From assembly GCA_037043235.1 (NCBI GenBank), contig JAWRVZ010000103.1:2378293-2442292 (forward strand): 64,000 nt of DNA, written 5' to 3'. A program made the position numbers and the translations under genes. This DNA comes from Rhodeus uyekii. Taxonomy: Eukaryota; Chordata; Actinopteri; Cypriniformes; Acheilognathidae. A model generated the notes under the pieces. That model was not told the DNA's origin. It ran no database searches and was given only the letters and a program-made list of their open reading frames with translations. Below, piece after piece: positions 1-7,885 of the stretch; the first letter of the stretch is position 1; every line of letters starts with the position of its first letter.

Positions 1-157
1 CACTAGGGGAAATAGCCTTGCGTGAGTCACGTGAAGATCTATGCAACCAATGAGAAGCGAACGCGTGTGAATGCGTCACTGCCGGCCGCAGCCGGTGACG
101 TCATGAGGAAGAGCATAAAGCGCGTCTGAAACCGGGGCGCGTCAGCTCTGAATGCCT
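1..157 (+). repeat. Left inverted terminal repeat of DIRS copy 1 (partial)
   Basis: This stretch is the reverse complement of 4915-5081 apart from a few bases near the inner end (CTCTGAATGCC here, against CCATGAATGCC read from the right repeat). The outermost bases are cut off by the window start. It is GC-rich and precedes ORF1, so it probably includes the promoter. Confidence 0.9.
23..103 (+). promoter_or_regulatory. Putative DIRS promoter motif cluster in the terminal repeat
   Basis: Within 80 bases the repeat holds a TGAGTCA AP-1-type site (23-29), a CACGTG E-box (28-33), a CCAAT box (47-51) and a perfect TGACGTCA CRE palindrome (96-103). A CATAAA element lies near 114. These are exact consensus strings read from the sequence; promoter function is inferred. 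The same cluster recurs inverted in the right repeat and in both ends of copy 2. Confidence 0.5.
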
Positions 158-218
158 TCAGCGTGCTGTGTCTGTGCGAGAGTGGTTTTTGAGACTTGAT
201 AGCTTAAAAAATCAAAGA

Positions 219-1682
219 ATGAGTGTGAAAAGTGTGGCGAGAGATGAACAGAGTTTCAGACCGTGTGTTTATCCCTGTCCTCGTTTTATAACGGGCAGGG
301 ATACACATGTAATGTGTGTTATCTGTTTAGGAGTGGAACATGCACGGTCGGCTCTTGAGGGCGCCGGCTGTAAAGACTGTGAGCAGTTTTCTCTGCATGT
401 TCTCCGCTCCCGCCTGGCGGTCTGTAACGAGGCCGCCCAGGCTAGTGTTCCCCGGGGTTCGGGACCTGCAGCGGCCGAGGCGTTGCGGCGCTCTCAGTCC
501 TGGGGTTCACAAATGGATCTCGCTGAGGCTGCTGGGGTGGGTCCGTCCTTACCTCAGCCCTCACGAGACCAAACGGGTTCCAGTCACGGGCACTCCTCGG
601 GAGATGTTCGTGCTGTGACTCCAACATTAGCTTTGTCGAGTTCCGATAGTGAGATGGACTTAGCTAGTGTTGACCCGGCAGAGGAGGCTTCGCCACTCTC
701 CTCGCCGGCGTTTGAAGAGCTAGTTGAGGTTGTGGCGCGAGCTGTCTCTCGTCTGGATATTGAATGGCCGGCGGAGACCAGAAGCGCCCGTCCTAAAAGA
801 AGTATGTTGGACGAGCGTTATCTGCCGGCTCGCGTCACTCCCCCGCGCCGAGCTATGCCTTTCCTTCCCGATTTGCATGCCGAGGTATCCAGATCGTGGG
901 AAAAGCCAGCCTCTGAGAGAGTTCATACACGGAACAGTTCGATGTATACGAATCTCGCAGGGGCTCAAAGCTATTGCTATGGGGGGATGCAGAAGGTGGA
1001 TGAGGCGCTTGCGAGCTACCTTGTGCCCCAATCTGCGTCCTCCATTAAAGCTCCGGCGCTCCCCTCCAAGCCGATGCGCGTCACGTCGTCTTTGGTGGGG
1101 AGAGCGTACTCAGCCTCTAGTCAAGCCGCAGCGTGCCTGCACACCACGGCTCTGCTGCAGGCTTATCAGGCTGAGTTGCTGGGGGACCTCAACGAGGGCG
1201 ACGGTATCGGTCCGGAGACAGTGGCAGAGCTGCGCCGGACCGTGGATCTGTCTCTCCGGGCCACTAGGGAGACGGCCTACTCTGTCGGTCGCTCCATGGC
1301 AGCTCTGGTGGCTACGGAGAGACATCTTTGGCTCAATTTGTCTTCCATCAAAGATAGGGACAAATTTGTTTTGCTGGACGCTCCTCTGTCCCCTTCGGGC
1401 TTGTTCGGCGACGCCGTAAAAAGCGTTGTCGACAAGTTTCAGGAGGCTGCACGACAGCAGGTGGCGTTCAGTAAAGTTATTCCCCGCCGCCCTCCACGTG
1501 AGACCGCCAGTCAAAGGGGGTCTCAGAGCTCTTCACACAGGGCCGCTCAAAAACGAAGTGTCGCCACCCGTCTTCCTCCGGCTAATCCCGGGGGGTCGGG
1601 GCGACAGGCTCAAGCCTCTGGCAAGAGGGGCGATCTGAGGGCTGTCCTGAGCGCTAAGAAGGCTAAGAGCAAGCGGCCCTGA
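219..1682 (+). CDS. DIRS ORF1, Gag-like protein, copy 1
   Basis: A 487-residue ORF in the position of the DIRS structural (Gag-like) protein. I start it at the ATG at 219; the frame is open further upstream, but only a GTG codon is available there. The N-terminus has a Cys/His cluster, C33-x2-C36-x4-H41-x9-C51-x2-C54, preceded by C16 and C20, that looks like a zinc-binding module. The middle is Ser/Pro-rich with acidic stretches (about residues 90-190). A predicted helical region (about 250-420) precedes a basic, Arg/Lys/Ser-rich tail suited to nucleic-acid binding. A 55-base gap separates it from ORF2. Copy 2 has Gly in place of Asp328. A diverged homologue of the C-terminal third is present in the relic at 6086-6400. 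The function is inferred from position and composition. Confidence 0.8.
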   Translation: MSVKSVARDEQSFRPCVYPCPRFITGRDTHVMCVICLGVEHARSALEGAGCKDCEQFSLHVLRSRLAVCNEAAQASVPRGSGPAAAEALRRSQSWGSQMDLAEAAGVGPSLPQPSRDQTGSSHGHSSGDVRAVTPTLALSSSDSEMDLASVDPAEEASPLSSPAFEELVEVVARAVSRLDIEWPAETRSARPKRSMLDERYLPARVTPPRRAMPFLPDLHAEVSRSWEKPASERVHTRNSSMYTNLAGAQSYCYGGMQKVDEALASYLVPQSASSIKAPALPSKPMRVTSSLVGRAYSASSQAAACLHTTALLQAYQAELLGDLNEGDGIGPETVAELRRTVDLSLRATRETAYSVGRSMAALVATERHLWLNLSSIKDRDKFVLLDAPLSPSGLFGDAVKSVVDKFQEAARQQVAFSKVIPRRPPRETASQRGSQSSSHRAAQKRSVATRLPPANPGGSGRQAQASGKRGDLRAVLSAKKAKSKRP

Positions 1683-1737
1683 CGCCAAGCCGCAACAAGG
1701 TGGTGTATCCCTGGAGCAGCTGACCAGTCAGCCCGCC

Positions 1738-3729
1738 ATGGGAAAACCACCCCCTCTGAGGAGGGTCCTAGAGCACTCCACCCGGGAATCCGGAAATCCC
1801 GGCCCAGTGGTGGACATGCCATCAGCACCAGAGGCCAGCCCCGGGAGGCTGGTTCCCCTAGTAGAATTCCGGGATGCGTGGTCACGGCTACCCGGTATCT
1901 CTCAGTGGGTCCTGCGCACGGTCACCTTAGGGTACGCCATTCAGTTCGGGGTCTCACCACCCCAGTTCTCGGGGGTCCTACAGTCTGCTGTAGGCCCTCA
2001 GCAGGCTCTGGTCATGGAACAAGAAGTAGACACTTTGCTGGCGAAAGGGGCCATCGAGTATGTACCCCTCGCAGAGAGCAAGTCCGGGTTCTACAGCCGG
2101 TACTTCATAGTTCCAAAGAAGGATGGAGGGTTGCGGCCCATTCTGGATTTACGTCTCTTGAATCGTGCGGTCAAGCGTCTAAAGTTCAAAATGCTAACGC
2201 TCAAACAGATCGTAGTGCAGATCAGATCCGAGGATTGGTTTGTCACAGTCGACCTCAAGGACGCTTATTTCCATGTCTCCATCCTTCCGCAACACAGGAA
2301 GTTCCTGAGGTTCGCCTTTGGGGGAAAGGCGTACCAGTATCGGGTGCTTCCTTTCGGCCTAGCGCTCTCACCCCGCACGTTTACGAAAGTCGTGGACGCT
2401 GCTCTAGCTCCCCTGCGGTCACGGGGCATCCGTGTCTTAAACTATATAGACGACTGGCTTATTCTGGCCCAGTCGCCGCAGTTGGCGGAGCAACATCGAG
2501 ATGTAGTGCTCGCACACATAAAGGAGCTGGGGTTGAGGCTGAACGCCAAGAAGAGTGTCCTTTCTCCTGCTCAGAGAACCACCTTCTTGGGAGTCGTCTG
2601 GGACTCAGTAGCGATGTCGGCCCGGCTTTCCCCCGGGCGCATCCAAGTTATCTGTTCAGCCGTCAAGAGCATCAAGTTAGGCCAGCCACTCACTGTCAGA
2701 CACTTCCAGAGGGTGTTAGGGCTCATGGCAGCGGCTTCCTGCGTCATCCCGTTGGGCCTGCTGCACATGAGACCCCTGCAGTGGTGGCTAAAGACCAAGG
2801 GGTTTTCCCCGAAAGGGAACCCGCTTCGCATTATCAAGGTCACGGGGCGATGCCTACGCGCCTTGAGTATGTGGAAGAATCCTTGGTTTCTGTCTCAAGG
2901 CCCAGTGCTAGGGGCTCTGGCTCGGAGAGTCTCTCTCTCGACAGATGCCTCCCTCTCGGGCTGGGGGGCGGTCTTGAGAGACCGCTCCTCACAAGGTCTA
3001 TGGAACAGTCGGCACCAAACCTGGCACATAAACATGTTAGAGTTACTGGCGATCCGCAAAGCACTCCGTGCGTTCCTACCGGACCTTCGCGACCACCATG
3101 TCACTGTTTTCACCGACAGCATGACTGCGGTTGCGTATATCAATCACCAGGGGGGTCTGCGTTCGCGACCACTTTACAAGATGGCGCGACAGATCCTCCT
3201 CTGGGCCCAGGGAAAGCTGCTCTCCATCCGGGCGGCTTATATCCCGGGGGTCCAGAATGTGGGAGCAGACGCCCTGTCGAGACAGGGGGCGAGACCAGGG
3301 GAATGGCGACTCCACCCCGAGGTGGTGGAGCAAATTTGGGAAAGGTTCGGAAAGGCACAGGTCGACCTGTTTGCCTCGGTAGAAAACTCCCATTGCCCTC
3401 TGTGGTTTTCACTCACACATCCAGCGCCTCTGGGGCGGGATGCCGTGACGCAGGCATGGCCGAGGTTACGCCTGTATGCTTTTCCCCCGATCGCTCTGCT
3501 CCCGGGAGTTCTGGCCAAGGTTCGCCGGGACAAGGTCCGTCTCACGCTAGTGGCCCCCCACTGGCCGTCCAGAATATGGTTCGCGGACCTTGTGTCCCTC
3601 CTCGACGGGGTCCCCTGGGAGATCCCGATCAGGAGGGACCTTCTGTCCCAGGCGGAAGGTTGCATTCTTCACCCGCAACCAGGGCCGTTGAAACTGTGGG
3701 TCTGGCCCCTGAGGGGGCCCAGCTCATAG
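1738..3729 (+). CDS. DIRS ORF2: reverse transcriptase, RNase H and DAM-like domain, copy 1
   Basis: 663 residues. The ATG has a near-ideal Kozak context (GCCGCC-like upstream, G at +4). Reverse transcriptase motifs: VDLKDAYFHV with D172, and the active-site YIDD at 236-239. RNase H follows, with the acidic set D403 (TDAS), E435 (MLELLAI), D460 (FTDS) and D511 (GADALS). After RNase H, residues of about 535-600 (VDLFAS, then a CPLWFSL block, then an AFPP motif) resemble the DAM-type adenine methyltransferase-like domain found at this place in DIRS elements; the catalytic NPPY is replaced by FPP, so methylation activity is doubtful. The protein would copy the element RNA into DNA. Its 3' end overlaps the recombinase ORF by 154 bases. 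Confidence 0.93.
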   Translation: MGKPPPLRRVLEHSTRESGNPGPVVDMPSAPEASPGRLVPLVEFRDAWSRLPGISQWVLRTVTLGYAIQFGVSPPQFSGVLQSAVGPQQALVMEQEVDTLLAKGAIEYVPLAESKSGFYSRYFIVPKKDGGLRPILDLRLLNRAVKRLKFKMLTLKQIVVQIRSEDWFVTVDLKDAYFHVSILPQHRKFLRFAFGGKAYQYRVLPFGLALSPRTFTKVVDAALAPLRSRGIRVLNYIDDWLILAQSPQLAEQHRDVVLAHIKELGLRLNAKKSVLSPAQRTTFLGVVWDSVAMSARLSPGRIQVICSAVKSIKLGQPLTVRHFQRVLGLMAAASCVIPLGLLHMRPLQWWLKTKGFSPKGNPLRIIKVTGRCLRALSMWKNPWFLSQGPVLGALARRVSLSTDASLSGWGAVLRDRSSQGLWNSRHQTWHINMLELLAIRKALRAFLPDLRDHHVTVFTDSMTAVAYINHQGGLRSRPLYKMARQILLWAQGKLLSIRAAYIPGVQNVGADALSRQGARPGEWRLHPEVVEQIWERFGKAQVDLFASVENSHCPLWFSLTHPAPLGRDAVTQAWPRLRLYAFPPIALLPGVLAKVRRDKVRLTLVAPHWPSRIWFADLVSLLDGVPWEIPIRRDLLSQAEGCILHPQPGPLKLWVWPLRGPSS

Positions 3730-4730
3730 AGGCCGGTCTCTCAGCCGAGGTTGTTGAGACCATCCTGCAGTCCAGAGCTCCCTCCACGAGGAAACTCTAC
3801 GCCTTGAAGTGGAAGCTCTTCACTTCTTGGTGTAGTGAAAGGCAGCTGAACCCAGTAACCTGCCAAATTGGCAAAGTACTGGAGTTCCTGCAAGAAAGAT
3901 TTGTGGCAGGGCTGTCCCCCTCCACCTTGAAGGTCTACGTGGCTGCTATAGCGGCTTGCCACGTACCTCTGGGTGGGGTGTCCTTGGGCAGGGACCCCCT
4001 AGTCACTCGTTTCCTCCGTGGTACATTAAGGCTGAGACCTGCGGCACAGACCAGGGTGCCTGCCTGGGACTTGTCCATGGTACTCCTAGGCTTGTCCCAG
4101 CCACCCTTTGAACCTCTAGAGGGTATCTCTATCAAGTACCTCTCGCTAAAAACCCTTCTTTTGCTGGCTATCACTTCGCTTAAGAGGGTCGGGGACCTTC
4201 AGGCCCTCTCAGTGGCCCCATCATGTCTTGAGTTTGCGCCCGGGATGGCGAATGCTTTCCTCCACCCGAGGCCGGGCTACGTCCCCAAGGTTCCCACTAA
4301 TGTGGCTCGGTCTGTCACGCTGCAGGCCTTCTGCCCTCCCCCATTTGACGATCATGAGCAGGAGCACAAGAACAAGGTCTGTCCAGTGCGAGCACTGGAC
4401 GCTTACGTTCACAAGACTGCCACGTGGCGTAAGTCGGACCAACTGTTCGTTTGCTTTGGGGCCCCCGAGGGTGCCCCAGCTTCCAAGCAAACTCTGAGCA
4501 GGTGGATAGTCGAGGCTATCTGTCTAGCTTATGAGTCGGCCGGACATGCTTCTCCTTTGAGGGTCCGAGCCCACTCCACTAGGAGCATGGCGGCATCCAA
4601 GGCTCTCCTCTCCGGAGTCTCCTTGCCTGACGTTTGTGCTGCGGCTGGCTGGTCCTCGCCGCACACATTCATGAGGTTCTACCAGCTAGACCTCGATGCC
4701 GCCCCGGGAACCAGGGTGCTCTCTCAGTGA
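3576..4730 (+). CDS. DIRS tyrosine recombinase, copy 1
   Basis: 384 residues from the ATG at 3576, which lies in a different frame inside the end of ORF2. The frame is open much further upstream (from 1878), but there it is only a shadow of RT. An N-terminal SAM-like DNA-binding domain (APSTRKLYALKWKLFTSWC onward) precedes the catalytic domain. The catalytic tetrad is visible: R204 (SLKRVGDL), H333-x-x-R336 (HSTR) and Y369 (FMRFY). The family integrates a circular DNA intermediate by strand exchange at a short shared sequence, consistent with the absence of a target duplication around copy 2. Copy 2 has Lys in place of Asn226. Translation could be by reinitiation or by an internal start; the sequence does not settle which. 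Confidence 0.92.
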   Translation: MVRGPCVPPRRGPLGDPDQEGPSVPGGRLHSSPATRAVETVGLAPEGAQLIEAGLSAEVVETILQSRAPSTRKLYALKWKLFTSWCSERQLNPVTCQIGKVLEFLQERFVAGLSPSTLKVYVAAIAACHVPLGGVSLGRDPLVTRFLRGTLRLRPAAQTRVPAWDLSMVLLGLSQPPFEPLEGISIKYLSLKTLLLLAITSLKRVGDLQALSVAPSCLEFAPGMANAFLHPRPGYVPKVPTNVARSVTLQAFCPPPFDDHEQEHKNKVCPVRALDAYVHKTATWRKSDQLFVCFGAPEGAPASKQTLSRWIVEAICLAYESAGHASPLRVRAHSTRSMAASKALLSGVSLPDVCAAAGWSSPHTFMRFYQLDLDAAPGTRVLSQ

Positions 4731-4780
4731 GCTGGGACACACCCGGATGCTGACCTCGCTGAGGTGGCGTTGGCATAGCG

Positions 4781-4878
4781 TTCCCCTAGTGCTTCGACAC
4801 AGCTCGAGTTCCCTGAAAGGGAACGTCTCGGGTTACTTATGTAACCCTGGTTCCCTGAGGGGAACGAGACGCTGTGTC
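4781..4878 (+). repeat. DIRS internal complementary region, copy 1
   Basis: 4781-4824 is the reverse complement of the element's left terminus (seen in copy 2 from 19807). 4825-4878 is the reverse complement of the right terminus (5075-5128). The two halves abut, so this region templates the joined ends. In the DIRS group this region is thought to let a circular DNA form during reverse transcription. Confidence 0.9.
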
Positions 4879-4914
4879 TTGGCCTCAGCTCCGGGCGCAT
4901 CCGGGCCCGCTTCA

Positions 4915-5081
4915 GGCATTCATGGCTGACGCGCCCCGGTTTCAGACGCGCTTTATGCTCTTCCTCATGACGTCACCGGCTGCGGCCGGCAGTGACGCAT
5001 TCACACGCGTTCGCTTCTCATTGGTTGCATAGATCTTCACGTGACTCACGCAAGGCTATTTCCCCTAGTGCTTCGACACAG
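4915..5081 (-). repeat. Right inverted terminal repeat of DIRS copy 1
   Basis: Inverted copy of 1-157 and its missing outer bases. It carries the same CRE, CCAAT, E-box and AP-1 strings in reverse. A further 47 bases (to 5128) form the right-specific terminus, built from short hairpins (GTTCCC/GGGAAC-type and GGGTTAC/GTAACCC arms). Confidence 0.88.
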
Positions 5082-5128
5082 CGTCTCGTTCCCCTCAGGG
5101 AACCAGGGTTACATAAGTAACCCGAGAC

Positions 5129-5440
5129 GATAGCTTCGACTATCCACCTGCTCATAGTAGGCTTAGAAGCTGGGCCTCCTTAGGGGTCCCAAAACAGACA
5201 AACAGTTGGCCATATTTTCGAATCTCCCTTGGAGTCCCGTCGAGGAGTGATATCGGATCTGTGATCGACACTCTGCCCAGCCACCGTGGGGCAATTAAGG
5301 TGAGACGGACTAGTGAACTCTCTTCAGAACTCCTGGGAGCAAAGCAATCGGGGGAATTGCGTACAGACATAGCCTCGGCCATATCTGCACCATAGCGTCC
5401 AGTGAGGGAGAACCAAAGTGGACAGTGTGTCAGTGTTCTG
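5129..5440 (-). pseudogene. Relic DIRS element: recombinase and RT C-terminal fragments
   Basis: Read on the minus strand, about 5210-5440 matches the C-terminal part of ORF2 (CPLWFSLT, VRLTLIAP and SLLDGTP blocks). 5130-5210 then matches the recombinase around QLFVCFG and the following bases. About 0.8 kb that normally separates these blocks is missing, so the fragment is internally deleted. It is far more diverged than the two intact copies. Copy 1 begins at the point where the recombinase match breaks off, which suggests copy 1 inserted into this older element. Confidence 0.8.
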
Positions 5441-6085
5441 CAGAGCTCTGACACCACTGTAATGTCTAGTAATTTGTTTGTGTGGGCGCGTGGATTTGAG
5501 TGTTCAAGCCGCACGTGCTCTTGTCTGTGCAGCGTCTTGTGTGCAAGTTATGATGTCCGGTCCCGATATTTTGGTCTGGTTTCTGTTTTGTGTCGGGATT
5601 CGGGCATTCATAACTCGTGTGTTCGTCCTTGTCGTGAGCGCATGAGCCGAGTGGTTCCTCCTTCTCACAAACTCAAGATTATGTGAGAGGGCGCAGTTTC
5701 GGGCTTTGCTTGTACCGCGTCCTCTCGTGTCTGTGTGCATTGTTGTAAGCACATGGTTCGTGTTTACATCGGCTGCGTGCTATCATTTTGTGTTTTGAAG
5801 TCGCGCGTGCAGTTTGGTTGTCAACAGCTGCGCGCAGTCTTTGTTTAATGTTGACACGCAGCAATGTGTGGTCGCATTGGCTGCGTGTTCATGTCTCGTC
5901 ATTGTTTACCTGTCAAGTTCTTTCTCCTGGTTTACTATGATTTGTCTCAGCTGTTTCCCGTTCGATTACCCTTCCTCCTGTGTCTATTTAATCCCTTCAG
6001 GTTTGCTGTCTGTTGTCGCGTCGTCGTCTTTATTATGTGGTTACTGCCTAATGGCACCCAGTCTAGTCTAGTCTTGCTCTGTTTT
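5441..6085. other. Unassigned segment between DIRS relic blocks
   Basis: No recognisable coding sequence. It is T-rich, with scattered GCG-containing stretches and a TATTTAAT element near 5985, which gives it the look of LTR or promoter-type repeat DNA. It separates the relic RT and relic Gag matches, where an intact element would carry other RT and Gag sequence, so it is probably a later insertion or rearrangement. Confidence 0.35.
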
Positions 6086-6400
6086 TCAGTCAGTCTTGCT
6101 TCTGGCCCTGACCAGCAGGGGACAGGACAGGCGACCTCCCCAGTGCCTCTGCCTCTGAGTGGGATGATATGAGGAGCTCTGAGGCTGCTCACAGCCTCGG
6201 ACCTGAGGGCGGCGAGATAGTAGCTTTTTAAAGGCCGCTTCTTGTTTAGTGACTTCCTGGAACCTCTCAATTATTGTTTTTATGGCGCCACCAAAGAGGT
6301 CAAGAGGCGAGAGAGGCGTGAGACGTGAGGTTGAGCACAGGTGTCTCTCTGTGGCCCCAGAACACTTTTCTATTTTAATATATTTTAAATGTAACATTTT
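6086..6400 (-). pseudogene. Relic DIRS Gag-like fragment
   Basis: The minus-strand reading contains LSPLDLFGGAIKTIIERFQE followed by a RRP-rich stretch. This corresponds to the LSPSGLFGDAVKSVVDKFQE block and basic tail of intact ORF1. It lies upstream, on the minus strand, of the relic RT and recombinase blocks, in the correct order for one inverted ancient element spanning 5129-6400. Confidence 0.75.
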
Positions 6401-6640
6401 CAGCGTCATTACTCCAGTCTTCAGTGTGACATGTTCTTTCAGAAATTATTCTGATAAGCTGATTGGCTAGTAAAGAAAGATTTATAATATTTATCATAGT
6501 TGTGCTGCTTAATATTTTTGAAGAAACAATGATACATTTTTTGGAATTCTTTGATGAATTAAAAGTTAAAAACAAAATCTAAATATATTTTTAGTCTTTA
6601 CTGTCAATTTTGATCAATTCAATGCGTTCTTGCAGAATAA
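6385..6640 (-). repeat. Dispersed cyprinid-type repeat, copy 1
   Basis: Contains the core ATTACTCCAGTCTTCAGTGT followed by CTTTCAGAAATTATTCT and, further on, GTGCTGCTTAATATTTTTG. The same core recurs at least six more times in the window in both orientations. Family name not assigned. Confidence 0.7.
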
Positions 6641-7639
6641 AACTATGAATCACTTAAAGAAAAATCTTACTGAATCCATGAGTGAATGAACACTATATAG
6701 ATGGTTGCTATGTCCCGGCAAATGTTATTTACAGTATATATGCTCATTTTTCCATAGTATTAGATACTATTAATGTAATTCATTACATTACATGCATTTC
6801 CCATTGGTAAAAAATCGTTTGTGCACTGTTTATCCAGTGTAACAAGCCTCTCTTGGTGTTTTAAATAGTCAGATTCGCCTCAGCTAAAATCCACAGTCAA
6901 TGATTTCTGATTCATTTTATGAATCAGAAATCATGACTTGGCAAGATTCACACAAAAATATTATGAACATACACTTTGCTAAAATTAGTAATGGAGGAAG
7001 AAAAAAAGGCCATGCCACAATAATGCCCAAAATCAAGTACTGATGAAAATGATTTTATCATCTGTTGTCAATCTGCAGAACTAGCTGACGCTAGTGGGAG
7101 ATAGCAAAAGTCTCTTGTGTGTCGCGATGTTGGAATAGACCTCTTCTCAGCAGATACTTTCCCACAGTGTATGGTGGCATCATTTCAAGAGGAACTTTCA
7201 CAGCTGGAGCACTGCTCTTATTTAGGTTTGCCCTTGTTTAGCAGCTTGAGCCAAGAAGCCATCTCCTAAATAAAAGTGTTGACTGACTCACTGACGCTGT
7301 GTGACAGTATGTGTGATTAATTAGAATGAGATCAAGGCCATGTTGTAACATCCCTGCCAAATTGTTTTCCTAACAGCAAATGAAATATGATCAGAACGAC
7401 ATGTTTGCACTGACTATGACAACATTCCCCATGGGCAGTTTAGTGTGTTGTGAATGTAGAGACACAAACATGTTCTGACTGACTTCCTGATTATTAACGT
7501 TCTATTAAAGGTACATTTTTATCACAACTTTGTGTTTCTGCCTATAAAATAATTAAAGGTCCTAAGCAAAAAAATACCATTAAACAATTTTCTTCCAGAA
7601 GTAGCTTGTAATTTAGTTTCAACCACAGTCAATAGAGAG
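6641..7639. other. Non-coding, AT-rich stretch
   Basis: No exon-like reading frame, RNA gene or long repeat seen, apart from the hairpin at 6900-6934. Confidence 0.5.
6900..6934. repeat. Perfect 16-bp inverted repeat with 3-base loop
   Basis: ATGATTTCTGATTCAT is followed by TTT and then its exact reverse complement ATGAATCAGAAATCAT. It could form a cruciform or RNA hairpin; function unknown. Confidence 0.9.
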
Positions 7640-7885
7640 TTTTTTTTTAACAAGAAATGTATTATTTTATTCTTCAAGGATGCATTACATTGACCAAAAG
7701 TGACTATTTTCACAAAAATATTAAACAGCACAACATGATTTCAACATGATAATAATAAGAAATGCTTCTTGAGCAGCAAATCAGCATATGAGAATGATTT
7801 CTGAAAAATCACGTGATACTGAAGACTGCAGTAACAATGTTGAAATTTCAGCTTTGACATAAAATAAATGAAATTTTACTGTTTT
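7640..7885 (+). repeat. Dispersed cyprinid-type repeat, copy 2
   Basis: Holds the forward core: TTCACAAAAATATTAAACAG, then CTTGAGCAGCAAATCAGCAT, AGAATGATTTCTGA, GATACTGAAGACTG. Same family as 6385-6640. Confidence 0.75.

Larger units (their letters stand above)
1..5128 (+). mobile_element. DIRS-type retrotransposon, copy 1 (left 33 bp outside window)
   Basis: The element carries three ORFs (Gag-like, RT/RNase H, tyrosine recombinase), inverted terminal repeats and an internal complementary region, which together define the DIRS group. It aligns with copy 2 at a constant offset of 19839 bases with no indels, so its true left end would lie 33 bases before the window. The right end is at GAGAC (5124-5128). 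I found three substitutions against copy 2 (1201, 2942, 4253), and all three ORFs are open. It sits directly against an older inverted DIRS relic, into which it probably inserted. DIRS elements integrate with a tyrosine recombinase instead of a DDE integrase and make no target-site duplication. Confidence 0.95.

Noticed and set aside
168..218. Upstream extension of ORF1
   Set aside because: It would need a GTG start. The ATG at 219 is the first standard start codon in that frame.
1878..3575. 950-codon open frame whose 5' half precedes the recombinase
   Set aside because: The first 560 or so codons are another reading frame of RT/RNase H with biased composition and begin at a GTG. Only the part from the ATG at 3576 shows recombinase sequence. 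The same applies to copy 2.
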